Below are positions 1 through 8,593 of a stretch of DNA of 64,000 nt, piece after piece. This DNA is from Kyrpidia spormannii (GTDB lineage Bacteria > Bacillota > Bacilli > Kyrpidiales > Kyrpidiaceae), in contig NZ_CP024955.1 in the NCBI RefSeq assembly GCF_002804065.1, positions 124,001 to 188,000 of the forward strand, given 5' to 3'. The stretch's first letter is position 1. The number at the start of each line of letters is the position of its first letter. A program made the translations under genes and the position numbers. The notes beneath the pieces are model-generated. The model searched no databases, was not told the DNA's origin, and was given only the letters and a program-made list of their open reading frames with translations.

Positions 1-1472
1 GCATTCGGGTGCGGTACGCGCCCAGTCCCACCGGCCATCTGCACATCGGTGGGGCGAGGACGGCGTTGTTCAATTGGTTGTTCGCCCGCCAAAGCGGTGG
101 GCAGATGGTGTTGCGCATCGAAGATACCGACCGTTCCCGGGAGCTTGCCGGGGCGGAGGGAAAGATGGTCGATGCGCTGCGCTGGTTGGGGTTGGACTGG
201 GATGAAGGGCCGGATATCGGCGGAAAGTTTGGCCCGTACCGGTCCATGGAGAGGCTGGATTTGTACCGTTCGCTGGTCAATCGCCTTCTCGAAGACGGAC
301 GGGCGTATCCGTGTTACTGTACGCCCGAAGAGTTGGAGGCGGAACGGGAGGAGATGCGACGCCGCGGGGTGATGCCGCGGTACTCGGGGCGATGCCGCCA
401 CCTGACGGCTGCCGAGAGACGGCGCTTTGCTGCGGAAGGCCGACCGTTCACCGTGAGGTTTCGAGTTCCCGAAGGGCAAACGGTCTCTTTTGACGATCTA
501 GTACATGGCACCGTAAGCTTCGAAACCAATGGCATCGGCGACTTTGTCATCGTGAAATCTGACGGGATTCCGACCTATAATTTCGCCGTTGCGGTGGATG
601 ACCACTTGATGCAGATCTCCCATGTGATTCGAGGGGAGGAACACCTCTCCAACACGGCAATCCAGCTTCTGGTGTATGATGCCCTTGGGTTTGCGCCTCC
701 CCGGTTTGCCCATGTTCCCTTGATTCTGAATGAATCGGGAAAGAAGTTGAGCAAGCGGGACGAATCCGTGGTTCAGTTTGTCGAGCAGTACCGGGATCTG
801 GGATATGTTCCGGAGGCGGTGGTGAACTACCTGGCTCTTCTTGGCTGGTCTCCGGTTGGTGAGCGGGAGTTCTTGTCCTTGGAAGAGCTGGTTCAGGAGT
901 TTTCTCTCGATCGGGTTGGCAAGAGCGGGGCGGTGTTTGATCCCGTGAAGATGCGTTGGCTCAATGCCCACTACATGCGCGGGCGGTCTGATGAGGAGCT
1001 CCTGAAGTTGTGTCTCCCGCATCTCGTTGCGGCGGGGCTTCTCGCGGACCCACCCAGCGCCGAAGACCTGGAGTGGGCGAGGCGGGCCGTGGAACTGTAC
1101 CGAGACCAGTTAGAATACGCCGCACAGCTGCCGGAGTTGGCGGGCTGGCTGAAGTCTCTCCCCGATCCGGATCCAGAGGGAGAGCGGATTTTAGAAGATC
1201 CCTCGGCCCGGAGGGCGGCCGATGCTTTTTATCAAGAGGTATCGGCCCTGAGCGAATGGACTCCAGACGGGATTCATGCGGCGTTCAAGCGGGTCCAGAA
1301 AACCACCGGTTTACGCGGGCGCCAGTTATTCATGCCGATTCGGGTGGCGGTGACCGGCCGAACCCACGGGCCGGAGCTACCGAAGGTGCTGGACCTGTTG
1401 GGGCGTGAGGTCGTGTTGGGGCGGCTACGGGAGTATGCGGACCGTTCCCGGACGGTGCCCCGGGAGAATTGA
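1..1472 (+). CDS. gltX: Glutamyl-tRNA synthetase, 5' end cut by window edge
   Basis: Class I aminoacyl-tRNA synthetase that charges tRNA-Glu (and probably tRNA-Gln for the amidotransferase route). The open frame runs from base 3. A GTG at 9 is in frame but lies inside the conserved IRVRYAPSPTGHLHIGG segment, so the true start is a few codons upstream and the gene is partial. The HIGH-type motif reads HIGG and the KMSKS-type motif reads KLSKR (near base 745). The rest of the length, about 490 codons, matches the family, including the C-terminal anticodon-binding part ending PIRVAVTGRTHGPELP. It precedes a T-box and cysE-cysS, the usual Bacillales order, and read-through into that leader is likely because I see no clear promoter between them. 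Confidence 0.97.
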   Translation, partial: IRVRYAPSPTGHLHIGGARTALFNWLFARQSGGQMVLRIEDTDRSRELAGAEGKMVDALRWLGLDWDEGPDIGGKFGPYRSMERLDLYRSLVNRLLEDGRAYPCYCTPEELEAEREEMRRRGVMPRYSGRCRHLTAAERRRFAAEGRPFTVRFRVPEGQTVSFDDLVHGTVSFETNGIGDFVIVKSDGIPTYNFAVAVDDHLMQISHVIRGEEHLSNTAIQLLVYDALGFAPPRFAHVPLILNESGKKLSKRDESVVQFVEQYRDLGYVPEAVVNYLALLGWSPVGEREFLSLEELVQEFSLDRVGKSGAVFDPVKMRWLNAHYMRGRSDEELLKLCLPHLVAAGLLADPPSAEDLEWARRAVELYRDQLEYAAQLPELAGWLKSLPDPDPEGERILEDPSARRAADAFYQEVSALSEWTPDGIHAAFKRVQKTTGLRGRQLFMPIRVAVTGRTHGPELPKVLDLLGREVVLGRLREYADRSRTVPREN

Positions 1473-1499
1473 TTGCTAATCCCTGGATCCGCAGGGACA

Positions 1500-1778
1500 A
1501 AACCGAAGATGGCAAACCCGTCGGGCGGGAGGAGTACCGTAGGGAACCGCCACAGAGAGGGCCGCACCCTACTAAGCCGGGGGCTGAGAGTGGCCTGCGG
1601 GACTCCCTGTGGGAATGCGCCCGCCCCTGTGGGGCGAGAGGAACGGCGGCGTCTGGCCGCCCAGTAATGCTCGCCGGATAGCCTCTCCGTGATCGGAGGC
1701 CCGAGAGGAAAGAAGGACCCCTTCTTTCAAACAGAGTGGAACCGCGGGAACACCGTCTCTGATGAGATGGTGTTTTTT
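1500..1778 (+). promoter_or_regulatory. T-box riboswitch (tRNA-Cys) controlling cysE-cysS
   Basis: This leader carries the T-box hallmarks in order: AGTA at 1533-1536, AGAGAG at 1554-1559, a CTGAGAG element at 1584-1590, a candidate specifier TGC at 1616-1618 in the context GAATGCG, the conserved AGAGTGGAACCGCGG box at 1733-1747, and an intrinsic terminator at 1749-1778. In this family uncharged tRNA pairs with the specifier codon and the T-box bulge, stabilises the antiterminator and lets transcription continue. TGC is a Cys codon and the downstream genes make cysteine and Cys-tRNA, so the assignment is coherent. A second TGC at 1596 is a less likely specifier. Stem boundaries are approximate. 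Confidence 0.9.
1749..1778 (+). terminator. T-box attenuator terminator
   Basis: An 11-bp stem pairs 1749-1759 (AACACCGTCTC) with 1764-1774 (GAGATGGTGTT, one G-U pair) around a TGAT loop, followed by a T-run to 1778. It begins two bases after the T-box sequence, as expected for the terminator that competes with the antiterminator. Confidence 0.92.
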
Positions 1779-1861
1779 GCTATACACCGCACCTTGTCAG
1801 GATTCCGGAGACATGGACACCGACCGGCTGGGAGCCGGAGGAGTGAGAGGAGGCGTGAAGA

Positions 1862-2551
1862 GTGTTTCGAAGGTTGCGCGAAGATATCCAGTGCATCATG
1901 GACCGGGATCCTGCGGCGCGCAGCGTGGTGGAGGTGTTGTTGACCTATTCGGGCCTTCACGCGCTTTGGTTTTATCGCGTTGCCCACTGGTTGTACTTGC
2001 GCCGGAGATTCACGTTGGCGCGGATGGTTTCCCAGTTTGCGAGATTTCTCACGGGAATCGAGATTCATCCCGGTGCAAAAATCGGACGGGGGGTGTTCAT
2101 CGATCACGGCAGTGGGGTGGTGATTGGGGAAACTGCAGAGATCGGGGATAATGTTACTATCTATCAGGGTGTGACTTTGGGCGGGACCGGGAAAGAAAAG
2201 GGCAAGCGCCATCCGACAGTCGGCAACAATGTCCTCATCTCCACTGGGGCGAAAATTCTGGGCGCCATCACCATCGGAGACAACAGTAAAATCGGGGCGG
2301 GCTCGGTGGTTCTGAAGGACGTGCCGCCGAATTCCACCGTTGTGGGGATCCCGGGGCGGGTGGTCATCCTGGACGGACGTCGGGTGAACGACATGGACCA
2401 CGCCAATCTGCCGGATCCGGTGGCCGACTTATTGCGCTCGATGCAGCAACAGATTAACGAATTGCGGCGTGAGATCATGGAACTCAAGGGGGAAGTCGTG
2501 GATGCCGATCCGCGTGTTCAATACATTAACAAAACGAAAGGAAGTGTTTGA
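1862..2551 (+). CDS. cysE: Serine O-acetyltransferase
   Basis: Transfers acetyl from acetyl-CoA to L-serine to give O-acetylserine, the acceptor for sulfide in cysteine synthesis. 229 residues, the short Bacillus-type form. After an N-terminal helical part ([18 protein letters not shown]), left-handed beta-helix hexapeptide repeats run over roughly residues 65-165 and include the active-site stretch [17 protein letters not shown] and [16 protein letters not shown]. The tail is helical and charged. The start is GTG with GAGAGGAGG at 1845-1853, 8 nt upstream. It lies directly behind the Cys T-box and its 3' end overlaps cysS by about 50 nt, so the pair is one operon under cysteine control. Confidence 0.96.
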   Translation: MFRRLREDIQCIMDRDPAARSVVEVLLTYSGLHALWFYRVAHWLYLRRRFTLARMVSQFARFLTGIEIHPGAKIGRGVFIDHGSGVVIGETAEIGDNVTIYQGVTLGGTGKEKGKRHPTVGNNVLISTGAKILGAITIGDNSKIGAGSVVLKDVPPNSTVVGIPGRVVILDGRRVNDMDHANLPDPVADLLRSMQQQINELRREIMELKGEVVDADPRVQYINKTKGSV

Positions 2552-3932
2552 ACCCCAGGAACCCGGTGTGGTCAAAATGTACTGCTGCGGTCCGACGGTG
2601 TACGATCATTTTCACATCGGCAACGCCAGGGCTTTTGTGGTTTTCGATTTGGTTCGGCGATATCTCAGGTATCGGGGCTATCGCGTGACGTATGTACAGA
2701 ATTTCACAGACGTTGATGACAAGATCATCCGGAGGGCGGCGGAAGAACACATGGCCGTCCAAGACCTGGCTGAAAAATACATCCAGGCATATTTTGAAGA
2801 CGCCGCCGCTTTAGGCATTGAGCCGGCCGATGTGCAACCCCGGGTGACGCTGCATATGGCCGAAATCATCGATATGATCCAGTCTTTGCTAGACAAAGGA
2901 TTTGCCTATCGAATCCACGAGGATGTGTACTTCGACACGAACCAGGATCCGGATTATGGAAAATTGTCCGGCCAAGACCCCGCGGCTTTGATGGCCGGGG
3001 CCCGGGTGGAGGTTGACGAGCGGAAACGCCATCCTTTGGATTTTGCGCTGTGGAAAGGGAGCAAGCCCGGGGAGGTGGCCTGGGACAGCCCCTGGGGGAA
3101 GGGACGTCCGGGCTGGCATATCGAGTGTTCGGCCATGAGCCGGACGTATCTCGGAGATACCTTGGACATTCACGCGGGCGGCCAGGACTTGATTTTTCCC
3201 CACCACGAAAACGAGATTGCGCAGTCGGAATGCGTCACCGGGCGTCCTTTCGCACGCTATTGGATGCACAATGGATATCTTCAATGGAACCAGGTCAAGA
3301 TGTCCAAATCCCTTGGCAACGTGGTGACCGTCCGGGAGCTCCGCAAGCGGGTGCGGCCTGAGGCGATCCGATTGTACCTGTTGTCGGCCCATTATCGTCA
3401 TCCGTTAAATTTCTCCTTGGAGTTGTTGGAGCAAGCCGACCGGGGTCTCGAGCGGATCGAATCATCGCTTCGGGATTTGGGAGATTGGTTGGGGCCGGAC
3501 TCGTCTTTAACGGGGGTGGGCACTGAAGGATCGGGGCACGTACCTGGGCTTGAGGTCGATGAGGTGCGGAGAATTCACGAAAAATGGACGGAGGCCATGG
3601 ACGACGATTTTAATACGGCTGAAGCGTTGGGAGCGCTGTATGAAGGTGTGGGACTGGCAAACCGGGCGATTCGCGAGCAGGATGTCACCCGGGCGAAGGC
3701 CTGGCAGGGTTGGCTTTCCTATCACGCCCGATTCATGGGTTTGATCGCCGATGGGCAGAAAGAATCAGAAACAGAACGTGAGAAGATCGAAGCTCTGATT
3801 GCCCAGCGGGCTGAAGCGCGCAAAAAACGGGATTGGGCCGCTGCCGATCGCATCCGAGACCAGTTGTCGGAGATGGGCATTGTATTGGAAGACACCCCCT
3901 ATGGGGTGCGGTGGCGACGGAGGGGATCGTGA
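2502..3932 (+). CDS. cysS: Cysteinyl-tRNA synthetase
   Basis: Class I synthetase that charges tRNA-Cys. 476 residues. I place the start at the ATG at 2502 (MPIRVFN), preceded by AAGGGGGA, because homologues begin just before the FNTLTKRKE segment; the frame stays open further upstream but that part is not family-like. Visible motifs are MYCCGPTVY (zinc Cys29), HIGN at 38-41, FTDVDDKI, the other zinc ligands in WHIECS and HHENE, and KMSKS at 266-270. It overlaps the cysE 3' end and lies one base from rlmB. Expression should follow the upstream Cys T-box. Confidence 0.97.
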   Translation: MPIRVFNTLTKRKEVFEPQEPGVVKMYCCGPTVYDHFHIGNARAFVVFDLVRRYLRYRGYRVTYVQNFTDVDDKIIRRAAEEHMAVQDLAEKYIQAYFEDAAALGIEPADVQPRVTLHMAEIIDMIQSLLDKGFAYRIHEDVYFDTNQDPDYGKLSGQDPAALMAGARVEVDERKRHPLDFALWKGSKPGEVAWDSPWGKGRPGWHIECSAMSRTYLGDTLDIHAGGQDLIFPHHENEIAQSECVTGRPFARYWMHNGYLQWNQVKMSKSLGNVVTVRELRKRVRPEAIRLYLLSAHYRHPLNFSLELLEQADRGLERIESSLRDLGDWLGPDSSLTGVGTEGSGHVPGLEVDEVRRIHEKWTEAMDDDFNTAEALGALYEGVGLANRAIREQDVTRAKAWQGWLSYHARFMGLIADGQKESETEREKIEALIAQRAEARKKRDWAAADRIRDQLSEMGIVLEDTPYGVRWRRRGS

Positions 3933-3933
3933 C

Positions 3934-4740
3934 ATGAAGGGGCGAGAGAAAGGGGCGGCCCGCAATGCGGGCGGGTTCCGTCGGCAGGTGCAGGGTGAAT
4001 CCCAAAGTCGGAGAGTGGTCGGAAGGCAGCCTGTTTTGGAGTTGCTTCGGGCGGGGCGGCCGGTGAATCGGCTGTTTATTGCCGAGGGGGCGGAAGGTGG
4101 AAGTATGGCGGAGATCACAGCCAGGGCCAAGGAAGCGGGGATCGTGATTACCCGGGTGCCCAGGAACCGGTTGGACGAATGGGCGAGCGGTATGAACCAC
4201 CAAGGCGTGATGGCGGACGTGGCTCCCTTCGCATATGCTGACCTGGACGAGTGTTTGCGTGCTGCGGAGTTGCACCGACGGCCCGGTCTGTTTGTGCTCC
4301 TGGACGGGATCGAAGATCCGCACAACCTCGGTTCAATCCTTCGTACCGCGGAGGCCTGCGCGGTGGACGGGGTGGTGGTTCCGAAGCGGCGGGCCGCCGC
4401 AGTGAACGAGACGGTGGTAAAGGCTTCCGCAGGTGCGGCGGAGTTCGTTCCGGTGATCCGGGTGGGCAATCTCGGCCAAACCATTTTGACGTTAAAAAGG
4501 TCGGGGTATCGGGTAATAGGGGCCGATACCGAGGGTGACTGCGACTTTACCGATGCGGATTATCGGGGTCCGACGGCCTTGGTCATCGGCGGAGAGGGGA
4601 AGGGGTTGGGTCGGCTGGTACGGGAACGGTGTGATGAAGTGGTGCATATTCCCATGGCGGGACGGGTTAATTCTTTGAATGCCGGGGTGGCGGCCGGGGT
4701 GGTCCTGTATGAGGCGATGCGGCAACGGTCCGCACCTTGA
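3934..4740 (+). CDS. rlmB: 23S rRNA (guanosine-2'-O-)-methyltransferase, SpoU family
   Basis: SAM-dependent 2'-O-methylation of 23S rRNA by the TrmH/SpoU knotted fold. The ATG at 3934 (MKGREKGAARN) is 1 nt after the cysS stop with GGAGGGG upstream; 268 residues. The order is a basic N-terminal tail, an L30e-like substrate-binding part (VVGRQPVLELLRAGRPVNRLFIAEG), then the three SpoU motifs: IEDPHNLGSILRTAEA (from about residue 125), VIGGEGKGL and IPMAGRVNSLNAGVAAG. In B. subtilis the gene for mini-RNase III (mrnC) lies between cysS and this gene; here there is no room for it. Confidence 0.93.
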   Translation: MKGREKGAARNAGGFRRQVQGESQSRRVVGRQPVLELLRAGRPVNRLFIAEGAEGGSMAEITARAKEAGIVITRVPRNRLDEWASGMNHQGVMADVAPFAYADLDECLRAAELHRRPGLFVLLDGIEDPHNLGSILRTAEACAVDGVVVPKRRAAAVNETVVKASAGAAEFVPVIRVGNLGQTILTLKRSGYRVIGADTEGDCDFTDADYRGPTALVIGGEGKGLGRLVRERCDEVVHIPMAGRVNSLNAGVAAGVVLYEAMRQRSAP

Positions 4741-4755
4741 TGGTGGGTGTGGACT

Positions 4756-5265
4756 ATGGAAGAGGTCGTTATTGTCGATGGGTACAACGTCATCGGGGCG
4801 TCCCCGGAGCTGGCGGCTTTGAAGGCGGAAAGCATGGAGGAGGCCCGGGCGAGATTACTCCAGTGGTTGGGGGAGTATGGAGCGTACACCGGGAAGACGG
4901 TGATCGCCGTGTTCGACGGGCGATGCGCCCCGGAGCGCCGCGGACCGGACCGCGTGAATGGCATCGAGGTGTATTTTACGGATGACGATCAAACGGCGGA
5001 TCAATGGATTGAGCGAGTGGTTCGGGAGAGGGTGGGAAACCGGAATGCGCGGATCTTTGTCGTGACATCGGATGAATTGGAACAATCCCTCTCTTTCGGA
5101 TGGGGCGGGTTGCGCATTTCCTCCAGGGAATTCCTCGACGAATTGTTTAAAGTACGCGCAGACATCTCCCATCGGGTGCGGACCCAGGAATCGGGGAGGG
5201 CGCCCATGAGAGAGCGCGTTCGGGACGACATTGCGAAAATATTCGAACGTTGGCGCAGATCCTAG
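4756..5265 (+). CDS. rae1: NYN/PIN-like ribosome-dependent mRNA endonuclease
   Basis: YacP/Rae1 family. In B. subtilis this protein enters the ribosomal A site and cleaves certain mRNAs during translation. 169 residues. Visible nuclease-fold landmarks are VDGYNVIG (D8, N11), TVIAVFDG and the DDDQTADQWIE acidic patch, then VVTSD and a basic C-terminal tail ending FERWRR as in YacP. The start at ATG 4756 fits the usual length; an in-frame GTG at 4747 is possible. No strong Shine-Dalgarno sequence is seen, which suggests coupling to rlmB, whose stop is 15 nt upstream. Confidence 0.88.
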   Translation: MEEVVIVDGYNVIGASPELAALKAESMEEARARLLQWLGEYGAYTGKTVIAVFDGRCAPERRGPDRVNGIEVYFTDDDQTADQWIERVVRERVGNRNARIFVVTSDELEQSLSFGWGGLRISSREFLDELFKVRADISHRVRTQESGRAPMRERVRDDIAKIFERWRRS

Positions 5266-5277
5266 CCTTTTCTTTCA

Positions 5278-5307
5278 TTGACCGTACTAGACTCCCTCCG
5301 GTATAAT
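5278..5307 (+). promoter_or_regulatory. Sigma-A promoter of sigH
   Basis: TTGACC at 5278-5283 and a perfect TATAAT at 5302-5307 with an 18-bp spacer, lying between the rae1 stop and the sigH ribosome-binding site. The spacer is rich in pyrimidines. Confidence 0.85.
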
Positions 5308-5347
5308 AGAAGAACCTCAGCTTCAACCTTGGTCGGAGGGATGTGCA

Positions 5348-6013
5348 TTGGCCCACCAATTCGAAGCGGTGTTGTCAAAAGGCCTTCAGTTCCAATCACT
5401 CTCCGATGAGGATTTAGTCGATCGAGTTCGGGACGGGGACGAAGAGGCCCTGGAGTACCTGATTCATCGCTACAAGAACTTTGTGCGTGCCAAGGCGCGC
5501 TCGTATTTTCTGATCGGTGCGGATCGGGAGGACATCGTGCAAGAGGGAATGATCGGCCTGTATAAGTCGATCCGGGATTTTCGCAACGATAAGCTGGTTT
5601 CATTCCGCGCCTTCGCCGAATTGTGTATCACACGTCAGATCATTACGGCCATCAAAACGGCCACCCGCCAGAAACACATTCCGCTTAACTCCTACATTTC
5701 GTTGGACAAGCCCATTTACGATGAGGAATCTGATCGAACGCTACTGGATGTGCTGTGTGGCACGCGAGTGGCAGACCCCGAAGAATTGATCATCAATCAA
5801 GAAGAATTTGACGACATTGAAGTAAAGATGGGGGAAATCCTCAGCGATCTGGAACAACAAGTGCTTATGCTGTACCTGGACGGACGGTCGTACCAGGAGA
5901 TTGCGGTGGACCTCAAACGCCACGTGAAATCCATCGATAATGCCCTTCAGCGAGTCAAGCGCAAACTGGAGAGGTATCTCGAGGTGCGCAACGTGGGAAG
6001 CAGTGCTTCCTGA
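5348..6013 (+). CDS. sigH: RNA polymerase sigma-H factor
   Basis: Sigma-70 family factor that in Bacillales directs early sporulation and competence transcription. 221 residues. Region 2 is seen in RYKNFVRAKARSYFLIGADREDIVQEGMIGL and the -10-recognising segment that follows, and region 4 in DLEQQVLMLYLDGRSYQEIAVDL with the recognition helix KSIDNALQRVKRKL. The start is TTG at 5348, chosen because GGAGGG at 5335-5340 is 7 nt upstream and the nearby ATG at 5341 is out of frame. It has its own sigma-A promoter. Position between rae1 and rpmG-secE-nusG is the conserved Bacillales order. Confidence 0.96.
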   Translation: MAHQFEAVLSKGLQFQSLSDEDLVDRVRDGDEEALEYLIHRYKNFVRAKARSYFLIGADREDIVQEGMIGLYKSIRDFRNDKLVSFRAFAELCITRQIITAIKTATRQKHIPLNSYISLDKPIYDEESDRTLLDVLCGTRVADPEELIINQEEFDDIEVKMGEILSDLEQQVLMLYLDGRSYQEIAVDLKRHVKSIDNALQRVKRKLERYLEVRNVGSSAS

Positions 6014-6099
6014 TGCACCGGGGAATTCCGGTCGGAGCCGGGCGGAGCGGCTCGTGTGGCAGCACCGGGACCGGGCGTTCGGGGAAGGCGCCAGCAGGG

Positions 6100-6128
6100 T
6101 TGACACCAAAGTCTGGCTGTGATAGTGT
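6100..6128 (+). promoter_or_regulatory. Probable sigma-A promoter for rpmG-secE-nusG
   Basis: A perfect TTGACA at 6100-6105 is followed after 17 bp by TAGTGT at 6123-6128. A better -10 match, GATAGT at 6121-6126, would give a 15-bp spacer. It lies 50 nt before the rpmG start and beyond a GC-rich hairpin (GAGCCG/CGGCTC, about 6035-6053) that follows sigH. Confidence 0.65.
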
Positions 6129-6178
6129 AGTTGGGGTATCCGGCTGGATCATCGGGCCATTTCCTGGAGGTGTCACGG

Positions 6179-6328
6179 TTGCGCGTCAATATCATCCTTG
6201 CGTGTACGGAATGTAAACGTCGCAATTACGTATCGCGCAAGAACAAGAAGAACAATCCGGACCGGCTCGAGCGCAGGAAGTTCTGCCGCTGGTGCAATCA
6301 GCATACCCTGCACCGGGAGACTCGGTAG
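6179..6328 (+). CDS. rpmG: Ribosomal protein L33, zinc-binding form
   Basis: Small 50S protein near the E site. 49 residues from a TTG start at 6179, with GGAGG at 6166-6170 and an 8-nt spacer. The two CxxC pairs (CTEC and CRWC) mark the zinc-containing C+ paralogue. This is the expected neighbour of secE in Firmicutes. Upstream in-frame codons exist but lack a ribosome-binding site. Confidence 0.95.
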   Translation: MRVNIILACTECKRRNYVSRKNKKNNPDRLERRKFCRWCNQHTLHRETR

Positions 6329-6347
6329 TCCGGCGGCGAGGGGAACT

Positions 6348-6569
6348 ATGGGATTTGTAGAAGCGGTGCGCAATGGCTCGTCCCGGGTTGTGGGGTATTT
6401 TCGGGACGTGATCGGCGAACTCAAACGGGTGCGCTGGCCGAATCGGAAGGAACTGGTTAGCTATACCATTGTCGTGATCACCACGGTGATCGTCATTGCC
6501 GTTCTGATCTATCTTTTCGATCTTCTTTTCTCCTTGTTCCTCAACGCCATTGGCCTGGGGACGAGGTAG
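6348..6569 (+). CDS. secE: Preprotein translocase subunit SecE
   Basis: Small essential subunit of the SecYEG channel in the cytoplasmic membrane. 73 residues from ATG 6348 (MGFVEAVRN) with GAGGGG just upstream. It has the amphipathic GELKRVRWPNRKELVSYT motif typical of SecE, then a single transmembrane helix (about residues 40-68, IVVITTVIVIAVLIYLFDLLF). It is the single-spanning form normal in Firmicutes and forms an operon with rpmG and nusG. Confidence 0.95.
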   Translation: MGFVEAVRNGSSRVVGYFRDVIGELKRVRWPNRKELVSYTIVVITTVIVIAVLIYLFDLLFSLFLNAIGLGTR

Positions 6570-6591
6570 GACTACAACCGCAGGGGAGGGT

Positions 6592-6606
6592 GGGCGTTAT
6601 ACGCCC
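6592..6606 (+). other. Short perfect hairpin between secE and nusG
   Basis: GGGCG at 6592-6596 and CGCCC at 6602-6606 enclose TTATA. It ends 9 nt before the nusG ATG, in the place where a Shine-Dalgarno sequence would normally lie. It has no T-run, so it is not a terminator. Confidence 0.4.
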
Positions 6607-6615
6607 GGGATTCCG

Positions 6616-7158
6616 ATGGAACAACTGGAAAAGCGGTGGTATGTCGTTCACACCTATTCCGGGTTCGAGAACAAAGTGAAAACGAACTTGGAAAAGCGCG
6701 TTCTGTCCATGAACATGGAGGATAAGATTTTTCGCGTTTTGGTGCCGACCGAGGAAGAGATCGAAACGAAGAACGGCAAGAAACGGGCGGTCATGAAGAA
6801 AGTGTTTCCCGGCTACGTACTCGTGGAGATGATCATGACGGACGACTCGTGGTATGTGGTGAGAAACACCCCCGGAGTCACCGGGTTTGTGGGTTCCACA
6901 GGAGCCGGCTCCAAACCGATTCCCCTTCACCCCGCCGAGGTTCGGGCGATCCTGAAACAGATGGGAATGGATGAACCGAAGGAACGGGTCGATCTTCACG
7001 TCCGGGATGCGGTGCGGGTAGTGGAGGGGCCTTTTGCTGACTTCGTCGGGAGCATCGAGGAGGTGTATCCTGAGAAGCAGAAGGTTCGGGTGCTTGTCTC
7101 CATGTTCGGACGGGACACGCCGTTGGAGTTGGAGTTTTCACAGGTGGAAAAGATTTAG
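6616..7158 (+). CDS. nusG: Transcription elongation/termination factor NusG
   Basis: Binds the RNA polymerase clamp and modulates pausing and termination. 180 residues. The NGN domain starts at EKRWYVVHTYSGFENKVKTNL and includes FPGYVLVEM and VRNTPGVTGFVG; the C-terminal KOW domain is at about residues 128-180 (VRVVEGPFADFVGSIEEV). The ATG at 6616 gives the family N-terminus, but its ribosome-binding site is weak (GGGA at 6607-6610) and sits beside a small hairpin, so translation may be limited or coupled to secE. Confidence 0.95.
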   Translation: MEQLEKRWYVVHTYSGFENKVKTNLEKRVLSMNMEDKIFRVLVPTEEEIETKNGKKRAVMKKVFPGYVLVEMIMTDDSWYVVRNTPGVTGFVGSTGAGSKPIPLHPAEVRAILKQMGMDEPKERVDLHVRDAVRVVEGPFADFVGSIEEVYPEKQKVRVLVSMFGRDTPLELEFSQVEKI

Positions 7159-7213
7159 TGGTGTGAGGACGCTTTGGCAAAGATCCTCCGTCGGGTGAAG
7201 GAGGTGAAAGTCG

Positions 7214-7639
7214 TTGGCGAAAAAGATCATCAAAGTGGTCAAACTGCAGATTCCAGCCGGAAAGGCGACACCCGCGCCGCCTGTGGGTCCTGCTCTTGGA
7301 CAGGCGGGTGTGAATATCATGGGCTTTTGCAAAGAGTTCAATGCCCGCACAGCGGACCAAGCGGGAATGATTATTCCCGTGGTCATCAGCGTGTTTGAAG
7401 ATCGGTCCTTCACGTTCGAAACCAAGACTCCGCCGGCATCCGATTTGTTGAAGAAGGCGGCCGGTGTCGAACGCGGGTCCGGAGAGCCGAATAAAAAGAA
7501 AGTGGCTGTTGTCAAGCGGGCCAAGGTGCGCGAGATTGCAGAGATGAAGATGCAGGATCTCAACGCGGCCACGGTGGAGGCCGCGATGCGCATGATCGAG
7601 GGCACGGCCCGAAGCATGGGCATTACCGTCGAAGATTGA
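7214..7639 (+). CDS. rplK: Ribosomal protein L11
   Basis: 50S protein of the GTPase-associated centre and binding partner of thiostrepton. 141 residues, the usual length. The N-terminal proline-rich segment [11 protein letters not shown] is at residues 20-30, with P23 and P26 as the thiostrepton-contact prolines. The C-terminal RNA-binding domain includes [27 protein letters not shown]. The start is TTG at 7214 behind a strong AAGGAGGTGA with a 7-nt spacer. First gene of the L11-L1 pair. Confidence 0.96.
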   Translation: MAKKIIKVVKLQIPAGKATPAPPVGPALGQAGVNIMGFCKEFNARTADQAGMIIPVVISVFEDRSFTFETKTPPASDLLKKAAGVERGSGEPNKKKVAVVKRAKVREIAEMKMQDLNAATVEAAMRMIEGTARSMGITVED

Positions 7640-7690
7640 CGGGTTATCGTGGGAGGTTCGCGCCGAAGGGACCACGAAGGAGGTAGACAC

Positions 7691-8395
7691 ATGGCCCATA
7701 CGGGAAAACGGTATGAGGAAGCGGTAAAGTCTGTCGACCGGGATCGCCTCTATGATCCCGAAGAGGCGCTGGCCTTGGTGAAACAACTGGCGAAAGCCAA
7801 GTTCGATGAAACAGTGGAGGTCGCGGTGCGCCTGGGCGTCGATCCGAAGAAAGCGGATCAGCAGGTTCGGGGCGCGGTGGTGTTACCCCACGGTACGGGG
7901 AAAACGGTTCGTGTGCTGGTGTTCGCCAAGGGTGAGAAAGCGAAAGAAGCCGAGGCCGCCGGTGCGGACATCGTCGGGGATGATGAACTGATTGCCCGTA
8001 TCCAACAGGGATGGCTCGATTTTGATGTGGCGGTGGCGACTCCGGATATGATGGGGGCGGTGGGCCGTCTGGGCCGTATCCTCGGGCCGAAGGGGATGAT
8101 GCCCAATCCGAAGACTGGTACGGTGACCTTCGACGTTGAACGGGCAGTCCAGGAGATCAAGGCTGGGAAGATTGAGTACCGCGTGGACAAGGCGGGGAAT
8201 ATTCATGCGCCGATTGGAAAGGTTTCCTTTGAGACGGCGCACCTCGTCGAGAATTTCCACGCGCTGATGGATGCCTTACAGAAGGCAAAGCCCTCGGCGG
8301 CCAAAGGGCAATACATCCGTAGCGTGGCCGTCAGTTCGACGATGGGCCCTGGGGTGAGGGTCAATCCGACCAAGGCGGTGGCCGTTGTATCCTGA
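7691..8395 (+). CDS. rplA: Ribosomal protein L1
   Basis: Forms the mobile L1 stalk that helps release deacylated tRNA; in many bacteria it also represses its own mRNA. 234 residues from ATG 7691 ([12 protein letters not shown]) with AAGGAGGT and a 6-nt spacer. Signature segments are [43 protein letters not shown] and the C-terminal PTKAVAV. It is followed by the L10 leader. Confidence 0.96.
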   Translation: MAHTGKRYEEAVKSVDRDRLYDPEEALALVKQLAKAKFDETVEVAVRLGVDPKKADQQVRGAVVLPHGTGKTVRVLVFAKGEKAKEAEAAGADIVGDDELIARIQQGWLDFDVAVATPDMMGAVGRLGRILGPKGMMPNPKTGTVTFDVERAVQEIKAGKIEYRVDKAGNIHAPIGKVSFETAHLVENFHALMDALQKAKPSAAKGQYIRSVAVSSTMGPGVRVNPTKAVAVVS

Positions 8396-8410
8396 GGCTA
8401 GATGAAAAAC

Positions 8411-8523
8411 CACATACCGCTGCGCCGTAGACAGCAGGGGTGCAGAAGGCACTTAATCATCCTGCCGAGGCTGAATCATGTGGAACGGGCATCCGAAAGG
8501 AAGCCCCGGGAATGCCATGTGTC
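8411..8523 (+). promoter_or_regulatory. L10 (rplJL) autoregulatory leader
   Basis: The stretch around 8421-8470 contains GCCGTAGACAGCAGGGGTGC and then CTTAATCATCCTGCCGAGG, the conserved kink-turn and pairing elements of the Firmicute L10 leader. In the known mechanism the L10-L12 complex binds this RNA and favours termination, balancing stalk protein synthesis. A terminator follows at 8524. Confidence 0.85.
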
Positions 8524-8547
8524 GCCTCCGTCTGCGGAGGCTTTTTT
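8524..8547 (+). terminator. Attenuator of the rplJL leader
   Basis: Perfect 7-bp stem GCCTCCG (8524-8530) with CGGAGGC (8535-8541), loop TCTG, then six T to 8547. It stands 46 nt before the rplJ start and is the expected expression platform of the L10 leader. Confidence 0.9.
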
Positions 8548-8593
8548 CATGCCTTGGCGGCGAGGCGGTGTGGGAAGCGAGGAGGTGCGGGCA

